NCBI RefSeq assembly: GCF_023227905.1
Contig: NZ_JALOCF010000015.1
Location: 27,637 to 91,636, forward strand
Reading direction: 5' to 3'
From: Methylobacter sp.
GTDB lineage: Bacteria; Pseudomonadota; Gammaproteobacteria; Methylococcales; Methylomonadaceae
DNA length: 64,000 nucleotides
Part shown: in pieces, positions 17,662-26,916 of the stretch
How the letters are laid out: each line of letters starts with the position of its first letter
Position numbering within the stretch: the first letter of the stretch is position 1
Position numbers and translations under genes: made by a program
The notes under the pieces: model-generated
Told to the model about the DNA's origin: nothing
What the model saw: only the letters and a program-made list of their open reading frames with translations
Database searches by the model: none

Positions 17662-20600
17662 TCAATGATGCAGATGCGCCGCCAGCCAGCGCTCGGCAAC
17701 TTCTTCCGCTATGCCTTTGCGCTTGGCGTAATCTTGCAGTTGGTCTCTATCTATCTTGCCGACATTGAAATACTGCGACTCGGGATGGGAAAAATACCAG
17801 CCGCTGACCGCCGATGCGGGGTACATTGCGTAACTTTCGGTCAGCTCTATGCTGGTATGTTCGGTCGCATTGAGCAGCTCAAACAGCTTGCCTTTTTCGG
17901 TATGATCGGGACACGCAGGATAACCCGGTGCAGGACGTATGCCTTGATAAGCTTCGTTGATTAATTGCTCAGCCTCATGCGCTTCATCTTTGGCGTAGCC
18001 CCAGTACTCTTTTCTGACCACTTGGTGCATGTATTCTGCAAACGCTTCGGCCAATCGGTCAGCCAAGGCTTTCAGCATGATTGCGCTGTAATCGTCATGG
18101 TCCCGTTCAAATTCTTGCAGTTTTTGCTCTATGCCGATGCCGGTCGTGACCGCAAAAGCGCCGATATAATCGGCTTTGCCGCTGTCAACCGGGGCGATAA
18201 AATCCGACAGGCAGTAATTGGGCCTGCCCGGCGCTTTGACGTTCTGCTGACGCAAGTGATGCAAGGTTTCCTTTTTCTGGCTGCGGGTATCATCGGCGTA
18301 TACAACGACATCATCTCCGTCGCTGTTGGCCGGGAAAAACCCGACCACGGCACGGGCGCTTATCCACTCTTCCCTGATGATTTTTTTCAGCATGTCCTGC
18401 GCATCGTCAAACAGCTTTCTGGCTTCGGTGCCGATGACTTTATCATCGAGTATTTTGGGATAGCTTCCGGCCATTTCCCAGGTTTGGAAAAACGGCGACC
18501 AGTCGATGTACCAGACCAGCGTATCCAACGGAAAATGGTCGATGACCTTGATGCCCAGAAACGACGGTTTAACCGGTTCGTAGCGGCCCCAGTTGAATTT
18601 ATTGCGCCGCGCTTCTTCTAATGGGTGCTGCTTGGTTTTGGCTTCACGGCCTTTGTGCCGCTCCCTGACTTCTTCGTATTCTTCGCTGATGTTTTTGACG
18701 AACTCGTCTTTTAAATCGGCGCTCAGCAAGTTGCTGGCAACGCCGACGCCGCGCGACGCATCGGTCACGTAAACGATCGGCCCGTCGTAATTCGGGGCGA
18801 TTTTTACCGCGGTATGCGCGCGCGAGGTTGTCGCACCGCCTATCATCAGCGGAATGGTAAAGCCCTGACGCTGCATTTCTTTGGCGACATGCACCATTTC
18901 ATCCAGCGACGGCGTAATCAAGCCGCTTAAACCGATAATGTCGACGTTTTCCAAGCGCGCAGTTTGCAGAATCTTTTCAGCCGGCACCATCACGCCCAAA
19001 TCGATCACGTCATAATTATTGCATTGCAGAACCACAGCAACGATATTCTTGCCGATGTCATGCACGTCGCCTTTGACGGTCGCCATCAGGATTTTGCCGT
19101 TAGTTTGCCTGTCGCCTGCGGCTTTATCAGCCTCCATATACGGCATTAAATAAGCTACGGCCTTTTTCATAACCCGCGCTGACTTGACCACTTGCGGCAA
19201 GAACATTTTGCCCGCGCCGAACAAGTCGCCGACCACGTTCATGCCGTCCATTAACGCGCCTTCGATAACGTGCAAGGGCCGTTCGGCTTCCAGTCTTGCC
19301 TGCTCGGTATCTTCGTCGATGTAATCGGTGATGCCTTTAACCAGCGCGTGTTCCAGCCGCTTGCCGACCGGCCAACTGCGCCACTCCAGTTCCTGCTCTT
19401 TTGTTGCGCTGCTGCCGTCGCCGCGATATTTCTCGGCCAGTTCCAGCAATTTATCGGTGCCGCTGCCATCGTGAGTATTTAATATGACTTCTTCAACCGC
19501 TTCGCGTAAATCTTTGGGGATATCCTCATAAATCGCCAACTGGCCGGCATTCACGATCCCCATATCCATACCCGCTTGAATCGCGTGGTATAAAAACACC
19601 GCATGGATCGCTTCCCGCACCGGGTTATTGCCGCGGAACGAAAACGAGACGTTGGATACCCCGCCGGAAATCAGTGCATAAGGCAAGGTGCGTTTAATCT
19701 CGGCGGTGGCTTCGATAAAATCCAGGCCGTAATTGTTGTGTTCGTCGATGCCGGTGGCAACGGCAAATATGTTGGGGTCGAAAATAATATCTTCGGGCGG
19801 GAAGCCGATTTGTTCGGTCAGGATTTTGTAAGCTCGCTGGCATATCTCGACTTTTCTGTCCTTGGTATCGGCCTGCCCGTCTTCATCAAACGCCATGACG
19901 ATAACCGCAGCCCCATAGCGGCGCACCAGTTTGGCGTGCTTGATAAAAGCCTCTTCGCCTTCTTTCAACGAGATGGAATTGACCACGCCTTTGCCCTGGA
20001 TGCATTTAAGCCCCGCTTCCAGAATCTCCCATTTGGAGGAATCCAGCATAATAGGCACTTTGGCGATGTCCGGCTCCGACGCGATCAGCATCAAAAAACG
20101 CACCATCGCTTCTTTGGAATCCAGCATGCCTTCATCCATGTTAATGTCGATAATCTGCGCGCCGTTCTCGACTTGCTGTTTGGCTACATCCAGCGCCGCT
20201 TCAAAGTTACCTTCAATAACCAACCGTTTGAACACTGCCGACCCGGTCACGTTGGTGCGCTCACCGACGTTGACGAATAACGAATCCGGGCCGATGTTCA
20301 GCGGCTCAAGCCCCGATAACCGGCATTGTTTGGGTATATCGGGAATTTTTCTGGGACTGTATTTTTGTACGGCCTCGACGATTGCTTTGATATTCGCAGG
20401 CGAAGTTCCGCAGCATCCGCCGATAATATTCAGGTAGCCGCATTTAGCCCAATCGGCCAGCTCTGCGGCCATCGCTTCGGGCGTTTCGTCGTATTCCCCG
20501 AACTCATTAGGTAAGCCAGCATTAGGGTGGGCGGAAATATGCGTATCGGCAATGCTCGATAATTCATCAATATATTGGCGTAATTCTGTCGCGCCTAACG

Positions 20601-21339
20601 CACAGTTAAAGCCGAATGAGATCGGCTCGACATGCTTCAGCGAGTTCCAGAAAGCAGCAACGGTTTGACCGGAAAGCGTTCTGCCTGATGCGTCGGTAAT
20701 GGTGCCGGATATCATTACCGGCAGTTTGTAGCCTATCTGCTCAAAATATTGTTCAACCGCAAAAATGGCGGCTTTGGCATTTAGCGTGTCGAAAACGGTT
20801 TCAATCAGGATAATATCCGCGCCGCCGTCGATCAGGCCTTTGGTAGCTTCCGTGTAAGCTACGACCAAATCATCGAAAAAGATATTGCGAAAGCCCGGAT
20901 CGTTAACGTCGGGCGACATGGAGGCCGTGCGATTGGTTGGGCCTAATACGCCGGCAACAAAACGCGGCTTTTCCGGCGTCTTTTGGGTGAATTCATCAGC
21001 CGCCTGCCTTGCTACGCGCGCCGCCTCGACATTGATTTCATAGGCCAGCGATTCCATTTTATAATCGGCCATCGCGATGCTGGTCGCATTGAAGGTATTG
21101 GTTTCTACGATGTCGGAACCGACTTCGAAATAAGCGCTATGAATCGCTTTAATAATGTCCGGCTGGGTTATCGATAACAGATCATTATTGCCTTTAAGAT
21201 CGACATCCCACTGCGCAAAACGCTGACCACGATAATCTTTTTCTTCCAATTTGTAGCTTTGGATCATCGTTCCCATCGCGCCATCGAGAAATAAAATGCG
21301 CTGTGATAATTGCTGCTTTAATAATTCTGTGTTGCTCAT
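17662..21339 (-). CDS. metH: Cobalamin-dependent methionine synthase MetH
   Basis: About 1,225 aa. It transfers the methyl group of methyl-H4F to homocysteine. Domains in order: homocysteine/Zn domain (FLDGAMGTMIQSY; the Zn ligands GGCCGTSP), pterin domain (NVGERTNVTGS), cap and B12 domain (DVHDIGKNIV, the DxHxxG cobalt-ligand motif), and the C-terminal SAM activation domain (RPAPGYPACPDHTEK, ending near residue 1220). All four modules are present. The ATG at 21339 begins MSNTELL; an in-frame TTG lies four codons upstream. Several long antisense frames inside it are shadows. In a methylotroph it links the H4F C1 pool to methionine. Confidence 0.97.
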   Translation of the reverse strand: MSNTELLKQQLSQRILFLDGAMGTMIQSYKLEEKDYRGQRFAQWDVDLKGNNDLLSITQPDIIKAIHSAYFEVGSDIVETNTFNATSIAMADYKMESLAYEINVEAARVARQAADEFTQKTPEKPRFVAGVLGPTNRTASMSPDVNDPGFRNIFFDDLVVAYTEATKGLIDGGADIILIETVFDTLNAKAAIFAVEQYFEQIGYKLPVMISGTITDASGRTLSGQTVAAFWNSLKHVEPISFGFNCALGATELRQYIDELSSIADTHISAHPNAGLPNEFGEYDETPEAMAAELADWAKCGYLNIIGGCCGTSPANIKAIVEAVQKYSPRKIPDIPKQCRLSGLEPLNIGPDSLFVNVGERTNVTGSAVFKRLVIEGNFEAALDVAKQQVENGAQIIDINMDEGMLDSKEAMVRFLMLIASEPDIAKVPIMLDSSKWEILEAGLKCIQGKGVVNSISLKEGEEAFIKHAKLVRRYGAAVIVMAFDEDGQADTKDRKVEICQRAYKILTEQIGFPPEDIIFDPNIFAVATGIDEHNNYGLDFIEATAEIKRTLPYALISGGVSNVSFSFRGNNPVREAIHAVFLYHAIQAGMDMGIVNAGQLAIYEDIPKDLREAVEEVILNTHDGSGTDKLLELAEKYRGDGSSATKEQELEWRSWPVGKRLEHALVKGITDYIDEDTEQARLEAERPLHVIEGALMDGMNVVGDLFGAGKMFLPQVVKSARVMKKAVAYLMPYMEADKAAGDRQTNGKILMATVKGDVHDIGKNIVAVVLQCNNYDVIDLGVMVPAEKILQTARLENVDIIGLSGLITPSLDEMVHVAKEMQRQGFTIPLMIGGATTSRAHTAVKIAPNYDGPIVYVTDASRGVGVASNLLSADLKDEFVKNISEEYEEVRERHKGREAKTKQHPLEEARRNKFNWGRYEPVKPSFLGIKVIDHFPLDTLVWYIDWSPFFQTWEMAGSYPKILDDKVIGTEARKLFDDAQDMLKKIIREEWISARAVVGFFPANSDGDDVVVYADDTRSQKKETLHHLRQQNVKAPGRPNYCLSDFIAPVDSGKADYIGAFAVTTGIGIEQKLQEFERDHDDYSAIMLKALADRLAEAFAEYMHQVVRKEYWGYAKDEAHEAEQLINEAYQGIRPAPGYPACPDHTEKGKLFELLNATEHTSIELTESYAMYPASAVSGWYFSHPESQYFNVGKIDRDQLQDYAKRKGIAEEVAERWLAAHLHH

Positions 21340-21433
21340 AGGAAAGGTCAAGGGGTTATTGATGGGATATAATTATTGCTAAATAAGGCGTCAAGCCCTA
21401 TTATTTTTTCATTATTTTTTGCTGGAGATGAGC

Positions 21434-21625
21434 ATGTCAAAACCGACGATTATTCAAGTCATAAAGAGCGTTCTGGCTGCTGCCATTGGCGTGCAAAGCG
21501 ACGAAAACAGCCAAAGAGACTTCAAACCGGAACATCTTTCCATGTATATCATTGGAGGATTGGTTTTTACCGTGCTTTTTATTTCCGGTCTTGTCTATGT
21601 TGTTTCTCTGATTTTAGGCAAGTAG
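21434..21625 (+). CDS. DUF2970 small membrane protein
   Basis: A 63-aa protein matching DUF2970: a short N-terminal amphipathic part (IIQVIKSVLAAAIGVQSDEN), the QRDFKPEH turn, and one transmembrane helix (MYIIGGLVFTVLFISGLVYVVSLI). GGAG six bases before ATG 21434 favours that start over ATG 21428. It is divergent from metH and ends at a strong bidirectional terminator. Function of the family is unknown. Confidence 0.8.
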   Translation: MSKPTIIQVIKSVLAAAIGVQSDENSQRDFKPEHLSMYIIGGLVFTVLFISGLVYVVSLILGK

Positions 21626-21656
21626 CGCTTTACCTATAGTCTAAAAGCACTGCCAT

Positions 21657-21689
21657 AAAAAAAGCCCAAGCGTCACTTGGGCTTTTTTG
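21657..21689. terminator. Bidirectional rho-independent terminator
   Basis: A 13-pair stem (AAAAAAGCCCAAG / CTTGGGCTTTTTT) with loop CGTCA. A-tract and T-tract flank it on the two sides, so it can serve both the DUF2970 gene and the convergent gene ending at 21706. Confidence 0.9.
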
Positions 21690-21705
21690 TAACCAACTTT
21701 ATGTC

Positions 21706-22137
21706 TTATTTTTCAGACGATGTTTTGAAACTTTGTTTAATGCTTTGAAACATTTCTTTAACGTCGCCGAATAAGTTGCCAACTGTAATTGGTTCTTTGG
21801 TAATGAATTTTACCCGAATCAACGCAGCCGCCAAAACACCAACGATTGATGGCATCAATTCCAAATACAATGAAAGCAAAATGCCTCCAAGCCCCTGAAA
21901 ACCGCCTTCATTTTTTCTATCGCCAATGCTGGTCAGGTCGCGTTCATAATCACTACCGCCCTCGCCGCCTCGGATTGACTCCAAAATATAGAGATTGATA
22001 TCGATAAATCCCAGCTGCACTACAAAAAAGGCAACTGCGCCAATCGCAACCCACATCATTACATTATTTGTTTTTGCTCTCATAGCCGACTGGTAAATCC
22101 AGAGAGCTACTAAAATCATTACAACGCCACCTATCAT
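21706..22137 (-). CDS. Hypothetical multi-pass membrane protein
   Basis: A 143-aa protein starting at ATG 22137, with AAAAAGGA at good spacing upstream. An N-terminal helix (MIGGVVMILVALWIYQSAM), a second helix (VMMWVAIGAVAFFVVQLGFIDI), a soluble loop rich in Gly, Glu and Asp, and a third helix (LMPSIVGVLAAALIRVKF) precede a charged C-terminal tail. I do not recognise the family. It begins 21 bases after the end of the next gene upstream, so the two are probably an operon. Confidence 0.7.
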   Translation of the reverse strand: MIGGVVMILVALWIYQSAMRAKTNNVMMWVAIGAVAFFVVQLGFIDINLYILESIRGGEGGSDYERDLTSIGDRKNEGGFQGLGGILLSLYLELMPSIVGVLAAALIRVKFITKEPITVGNLFGDVKEMFQSIKQSFKTSSEK

Positions 22138-22157
22138 AGCTATATCCTTTTTTAAAA

Positions 22158-22544
22158 TTATTTTTTTGTTAGAAAGAAGAAGTAAGCACACTTTAATATC
22201 ATGTTTGGCCCCTCTTTTTCAATCACTTTGCAGGATTCATATTTTTCTCGTCCGGGAGCCGTCTGTTTCCTAATTTCCCCATTTTCGACGGAGTATTTAA
22301 TGGCAATCTTCAAAGCACTGATTCTGCCAGCGTCATCTGATGCCGATGAAATAAGGGTTCCATCGGGTTTAAATTCCCATTCCTGCTTTATGGCTTTCTT
22401 TTGACCGGTCAACGTAACTGCTTCGTCATGAAGATCCCATTTTCCTAAAATTTCGGAATTATCTTTTAGTTGAACGTCAGCATTTGCTGATAACGTAAAG
22501 AAAATTGCGACCAGTGGTAACATTTTAACGCATCTATTCATCAT
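22158..22544 (-). CDS. Secreted lipocalin-like hypothetical protein
   Basis: A 128-aa protein with a cleavable signal peptide (VAIFFTLSANA|DV). The mature part reads LKDNSEILGKWDLHDEAVTLTGQ and EWEFKPDGTLISSAS, then two Cys (YESCKVI and ILKCAYFF) that could form a disulfide. The GKW ... EWEFKPDGT pattern resembles small periplasmic lipocalin-like proteins, a weak similarity only. AAGGA precedes the ATG. Confidence 0.7.
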   Translation of the reverse strand: MMNRCVKMLPLVAIFFTLSANADVQLKDNSEILGKWDLHDEAVTLTGQKKAIKQEWEFKPDGTLISSASDDAGRISALKIAIKYSVENGEIRKQTAPGREKYESCKVIEKEGPNMILKCAYFFFLTKK

Positions 22545-22671
22545 TATTCCTTATCTAAAAACATATCAGCTCAAAATTGGATTTTAAACTATCCCGCATT
22601 GGCTATCGAGCAATAAATTTCAACCGGGAACAATAGTTACATCTCGTCAGTAAAAACATACAACATAAGCC

Positions 22672-22699
22672 TTGACTTTAACTTTTCCTAAAGTATTAT
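22672..22699 (+). promoter_or_regulatory. Sigma-70-type promoter for the 43-aa protein gene
   Basis: TTGACT (22672-22677) and TATTAT (22694-22699) with a 16-base spacer, 65 bases before the ATG at 22764. Confidence 0.65.
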
Positions 22700-22763
22700 G
22701 CACATTCCGTTTGCTATGCAATTAGCAATATTTTTAAAATACAAATTATAGGTAGGACATCCC

Positions 22764-22895
22764 ATGGGAGCGATCTTAGATATCACCGAAATGTTAAAAG
22801 AACCAGCTGGTATGGTCGGCGCAGTTGTAGTTATAGCTGCTGGCTACGCCCTCGTTAAGTGGGTATTTGCCGAACACCCAGACGACGAAAAATAA
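22764..22895 (+). CDS. 43-aa small membrane protein
   Basis: A short gene with its own promoter (22672-22699), a purine-rich ribosome site (TAGGTAGGAC) and a terminator (22922-22967). The protein begins MGAILDITEMLKEPAGMVGA, has one hydrophobic helix (AVVVIAAGYALVKWVF) and ends AEHPDDEK. It reads as a single-pass inner-membrane microprotein with an acidic tail. I do not recognise it. The self-contained transcription unit argues that it is expressed. Confidence 0.7.
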   Translation: MGAILDITEMLKEPAGMVGAVVVIAAGYALVKWVFAEHPDDEK

Positions 22896-22921
22896 GTCGT
22901 TTACCGATTTAGTCCAAACTT

Positions 22922-22967
22922 AGGCCGCTCACTTCAACTCTTTATGAGCTGGATGCGGCCTTTGTTC
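22922..22967 (+). terminator. Hairpin terminator after the 43-aa gene
   Basis: AGGCCGC pairs with GCGGCCT (with a further CTCA/TGAG pairing inside), followed by TTGTTCT. The U-tract is weak. Confidence 0.6.
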
Positions 22968-23043
22968 TGTCTGCACATTTCAATACATTAACCCTACATT
23001 TCTTATATAATTTATACATTCTTTCGATTTTTTGAATCATGAA

Positions 23044-24936
23044 ATGTATAAACTTATATCCTCTAAAATTCTAGAACTTCATTCCAAGCAAGCCCCTGCC
23101 ACAGGCATAGGCTTATTCCGTATTCTTTACGGCCTAATCACCTTGCAGGAAATTATTTTCCTGTTGTATTTCAATCACCTGATTTTCGACCCTATCCCGT
23201 ATATAGACGTCGAATTCCCGATGATTCCTTTTTTCTTATGCCTTTGGGCGATCATTGCCACTTTTGTTACGGCCGGCTACCGCTACCAATTTGCAGTGAC
23301 CTGCAATTACATCATCTGGATCATTTTTGTTAATTTCACGCCCATGCAACGGGATTTTGATGGGGGCTTTGACTTATTTATGATCGGAGCGGGCTTTTTC
23401 CTGCTTTTCATGCCTGGAGATCGGGCATTTTCAATAGATCAACTTCGCAGAAAGCTGAGCACGCCTTTTGCTCATTACAGCACCTATCCGAAGCCAACCG
23501 TCTCAGCCCTTGCCTACACACTGCCCGTGGCTATTTGTCTCGGCTTTTTGTACTTTGACTCAGCCATACACAAGATGTTCGCCGAACACTGGCGCAACGG
23601 CCTCGGCACTTGGCTACCCGCAACACAGCCTTATTATGTGTCAGTCATTGACATGTCACCTTTGCTAAACAATAAGCTTTTGCAAAACATGCTTGGCTAT
23701 ACCATCTTAATTTTTCAATTTACCTTTATCTTCTTTTTTGCCCGGCGTCAGTTACGCGTAATTTATTTATTGGTCGGCCTTGGGCTTCATCTTGGCATCA
23801 CTTTGTCTTTCAATATTTATCCTTTTGGCCTGGGGATGCTCAGCTTTTATACATTAATGATCCCCTTTAAGTGGTGGAGATGTATCGGTCAGCTAGCCTC
23901 GGCAAAGCAACCGACTCTTACTGTATTTTATGACCAGCTATGCCCTTTGTGTAACCGTACTGTTTTAACACTCAATCATTTCGATGTATTCAACTGCATA
24001 GATTTTAAAAGCGCTCAGGAACATGCACCGCATTATCCTGCGCTTGCCTCCATTAACAGCGAGACCCTGTTAACCGATTTATACGCACTGGATCGCAACA
24101 ACCGCATTTACTCGGGCATTGACACTTATGCCCAGATTTTTATAAAAATGCGTTATTTATTTCCTATTGGTGTTATTTTGAGCCTTCCGGGAATTCATCG
24201 GTTTGCCTTAAAAAAATACCGCTCCATTGCCGATTCACGTAGCCGTATCCCGTGCTCTTCCGCTTGCCTGACACCTCAAGCCCTGCCGGACACTACTCTC
24301 TACCATTACTTTTTTGAGGATATTGCCGCACAAAAACCGCATGCATTTTCCAGAAAGCTTTCAAAAATGTTGATTGTGTTGCTCGTTCTGCAATTAAACA
24401 GCTCCATTCACTATGGGCTTATTTACAGGCTTAATGCTGATAACCCTCAAAATCCCATCTCGCAAGCCAGCAATGCCATGTTAATGGTCTCGCAAACTTT
24501 TCTGGGCATTACTCCCCATGCACTTTATCTACACGACCACTTTGCAGGCTATGACCATATCTTAGCGATCACCTATACCGATCAAAACGGCACCGAGCGC
24601 TGGCTGCCTTTTGCTAATAAAGAAGGCCGTCTTCTTGCCCCCAACTGGGGACGTGTTCATTCCATGTGGGCCAATATCGCCATAACGCCCAACATTGATA
24701 ACAAGCGCTTGCATAAATTTATCATGAAAGTTACTGCCTTCTGGGGCATGGATTGTGGTTTAAATTTCAAAAATGCTGTATTCAATATAAAACTTAAAAA
24801 AATCAATGCCCCCTCTTACTGGGTTTATGATCAGTTGCACAAAAACTTTGCTTCTCCATGGACTACTATCGGAACAGCAAAATGGATCAATAACCAGATA
24901 TATTTTGATTTGCCTGATAATATCAATCAGCTTTAA
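23044..24936 (+). CDS. HTTM domain-DCC (DUF393) fusion membrane protein
   Basis: About 630 aa. The N-terminal 280 residues form a polytopic HTTM (vitamin K gamma-carboxylase-like) domain with about seven or eight hydrophobic helices. Next comes a thioredoxin-like DCC segment with TVFYDQLCPLCNRTVLTLNHFD (DxxCPxC). After that lies another membrane helix (LIVLLVLQLNSSIHYGLIYRL) and a soluble C-terminal region ending near NNQIYFDLPDN. HTTM and DCC genes are often neighbours; here they are one chain. Substrate is unknown. The ATG at 23044 was chosen; a TTG at 23032 is in frame. The third-position bias matches neighbours, so no sign of recent transfer. Confidence 0.82.
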   Translation: MYKLISSKILELHSKQAPATGIGLFRILYGLITLQEIIFLLYFNHLIFDPIPYIDVEFPMIPFFLCLWAIIATFVTAGYRYQFAVTCNYIIWIIFVNFTPMQRDFDGGFDLFMIGAGFFLLFMPGDRAFSIDQLRRKLSTPFAHYSTYPKPTVSALAYTLPVAICLGFLYFDSAIHKMFAEHWRNGLGTWLPATQPYYVSVIDMSPLLNNKLLQNMLGYTILIFQFTFIFFFARRQLRVIYLLVGLGLHLGITLSFNIYPFGLGMLSFYTLMIPFKWWRCIGQLASAKQPTLTVFYDQLCPLCNRTVLTLNHFDVFNCIDFKSAQEHAPHYPALASINSETLLTDLYALDRNNRIYSGIDTYAQIFIKMRYLFPIGVILSLPGIHRFALKKYRSIADSRSRIPCSSACLTPQALPDTTLYHYFFEDIAAQKPHAFSRKLSKMLIVLLVLQLNSSIHYGLIYRLNADNPQNPISQASNAMLMVSQTFLGITPHALYLHDHFAGYDHILAITYTDQNGTERWLPFANKEGRLLAPNWGRVHSMWANIAITPNIDNKRLHKFIMKVTAFWGMDCGLNFKNAVFNIKLKKINAPSYWVYDQLHKNFASPWTTIGTAKWINNQIYFDLPDNINQL

Positions 24937-24965
24937 CAGGGCGGAAAATTATTCGATTTTTATTA

Positions 24966-24994
24966 TTGCATCATCATTTCAGTCATGATATAAA
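24966..24994 (+). promoter_or_regulatory. Promoter for the 37-aa lipoprotein gene
   Basis: TTGCAT (24966-24971) and TATAAA (24989-24994) with an ideal 17-base spacer, 69 bases before the start codon. Confidence 0.6.
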
Positions 24995-25063
24995 ATGCAT
25001 GTGCTTTAATTTAATGGCGCAAATTAATAAAAATAATTCAAACCCCTTTGGAGGAATATTCGT

Positions 25064-25177
25064 ATGAATAAAATTTTATCTCTTATAGCGATGGCTTTAA
25101 TGATTGTTGGCTTAACTGGCTGCATCGACAGCCCAGATGATTCTAAGCAAAAAGTCTCTAGCTCTATTCAACTGTAA
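25064..25177 (+). CDS. 37-aa small lipoprotein
   Basis: A short gene with the ribosome site GGAGG nine bases before the ATG. The peptide MNKILSLIAMALMIVGLTGC is a lipoprotein signal with lipobox LTGC, leaving a 17-residue hydrophilic mature peptide (starting CIDSPDDSKQK). A promoter precedes it and a strong terminator follows. Tiny entericidin-like lipoproteins look like this, but I see no real sequence similarity to them. Confidence 0.7.
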   Translation: MNKILSLIAMALMIVGLTGCIDSPDDSKQKVSSSIQL

Positions 25178-25197
25178 ATAGAACTTTTGGCAGCACC

Positions 25198-25230
25198 AAA
25201 AAACCCAGCTTATAGCTGGGTTTTTTGTTT
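25198..25230 (+). terminator. Rho-independent terminator
   Basis: AAAAAACCCAGCT pairs with AGCTGGGTTTTTT around a TAT loop, directly after the 37-aa lipoprotein gene. It has A- and T-tracts on both sides. Confidence 0.9.
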
Positions 25231-25400
25231 TTATTACCTTTACTTCTCTTTGCAGCAAGACGCAAAGGCGTACTTACCAGCCAATTCCGTCAGTCTTGAC
25301 ACTCAGCCTTAATCTTCTTAAAGCCCCTACAATCCTCTCTCATCCCTCAAAAAGCCTGGAAGCATCTTTAGAAAGTTCTGCTGTCTTCACTTGGAGCAAG

Positions 25401-26858
25401 TTATTTTTTCCAGAATTCCGGCACAAATAAAATAACAATGGAAAATATCTGCACCCGACCCAAGAGCATCGCAAAGGTACAAATACCGGTCTGAACATCG
25501 CTCAAACTGGCGTAATTTGTCGCAGGCCCTACCTGGTTAAGACCAGGACCCGCATTGTTAAAACAGGCGATAATAGCCGAGAACGCGCTGATAAAGTCCA
25601 TGCCACTCAACAACAACATGAATACCAGTATCACGATGCTGATGAAATACAGAAAAATAAACCCGGTCACAGAAGCAACAATTTTATTGCTTACCACTGT
25701 ATCGCCAATTTTCATCGATTTAACCGCAAAAGGATGAATAAACTTGAATAACTCCAGGCGCGCCTGCTTCATCAGGATAATGGTGCGAATCATCCGAATA
25801 CCGCCGCCGGTGGAGCCTGAAGACGCTGAAACACAACATAAAAACAACATCCACATCGGCACGAAAATGGGCCACTGGTTAAAGTCCTGAGTAGCAAAAC
25901 CACAATCGGTAGCAATAGTGACCAGGTTAAATGTGGCATGGCGTAACGCGGAAAAAAAGTCTGGATAGGTACCTGCATGCCACAGCACCGATGCCGCTAG
26001 CAGGCAACTCCCCAACACCAAAACAAGGAAAGCCCTTGCCTCTCTGTCATCGACATAAGGATTGAATGAGCCTTTCCGAAGAGCCACAAAATGAGTGGCG
26101 AAATTGATCGCTGCCAACAGTTGGAAAACGGTCAACACCATCTCGATAGAAAGCGAATTGAAAAATCCGACACTACTGTCATGAGTGGAAAACCCGCCTA
26201 AACTCATTGCCGAAAAGGCATGGCAAATCGCATCAAACCATCCCATACCGGCTAGACGCAAGGATATGATGCAGACCAGGGTGATACCTGCATAAACCAG
26301 CCACAAAGCTTTCGCAGTTTGCGCTATACGCGGCGGCAAGTCCGATTCCTTGACCGTTCCCGGCGACTCCGCAATATAGAGTTGCATACCACCGATGCCG
26401 AGAACAGGCAAAATAGCTACCGCAAAAATAATGATGCCCATCCCCGCTATCCAACATATTTCATGCCGCCACAAATTAATCGACATGGGCAGCTGATCAA
26501 TACCGCTGAATACGGTTGCACCGGTCGTAGTAAGGCCGGAAACAGTCTCGAAATAAGCGTCGGTAAAGCTAAGCTCCGGTAGATACATCATCAGCGGCAA
26601 GGTGCAAAATACCGGTATTATTGACCACGTAATCGCTACCAATAAAAAGCCTGTTTGTCGTGTCACCTTTTTTGGTATGCGTAGTGTCGGAATAAACATC
26701 AACCCGCCCATCAATACAGTAACCAGGGAGCCTTGGTAAAAAGCACTGGTGGCGCCGTCATCAGCTATGAAAGAGGTTAACAAACAAGTGGCCATTAAGC
26801 CGCTGAATCCGATGGTGACTAAACCGAAAATATTGATGATAGTAAAGATGACATTCAT
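25401..26858 (-). CDS. trkH: Trk potassium uptake system membrane protein TrkH
   Basis: A 485-aa K+ channel-like subunit. Many transmembrane helices are visible, with selectivity-filter loops such as TVSGLTTTGATVFSG, the SLGGFSTHDSS segment, TIATDCGFATQ and the last NNAGPGLNQVGP. Length matches E. coli TrkH (483 aa). It lies after trkA on the same strand with a 58-base gap, so the K+ transporter and its NAD-binding regulatory subunit are probably co-transcribed. Confidence 0.95.
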   Translation of the reverse strand: MNVIFTIINIFGLVTIGFSGLMATCLLTSFIADDGATSAFYQGSLVTVLMGGLMFIPTLRIPKKVTRQTGFLLVAITWSIIPVFCTLPLMMYLPELSFTDAYFETVSGLTTTGATVFSGIDQLPMSINLWRHEICWIAGMGIIIFAVAILPVLGIGGMQLYIAESPGTVKESDLPPRIAQTAKALWLVYAGITLVCIISLRLAGMGWFDAICHAFSAMSLGGFSTHDSSVGFFNSLSIEMVLTVFQLLAAINFATHFVALRKGSFNPYVDDREARAFLVLVLGSCLLAASVLWHAGTYPDFFSALRHATFNLVTIATDCGFATQDFNQWPIFVPMWMLFLCCVSASSGSTGGGIRMIRTIILMKQARLELFKFIHPFAVKSMKIGDTVVSNKIVASVTGFIFLYFISIVILVFMLLLSGMDFISAFSAIIACFNNAGPGLNQVGPATNYASLSDVQTGICTFAMLLGRVQIFSIVILFVPEFWKK

Positions 26859-26916
26859 GAGCGCGCCTGAGGCTTAAGCAAGGTACAACGGAAAGACATT
26901 GATACTTAATCGTCTT

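Noticed and set aside
19603..20280. 225-codon frame antisense to metH, with others nearby
   Set aside because: Shadow of metH; the sense protein is full length with all family motifs.
21339..21433. Riboswitch (SAM or cobalamin) before metH
   Set aside because: The leader is short and shows no conserved cobalamin or SAM riboswitch core.
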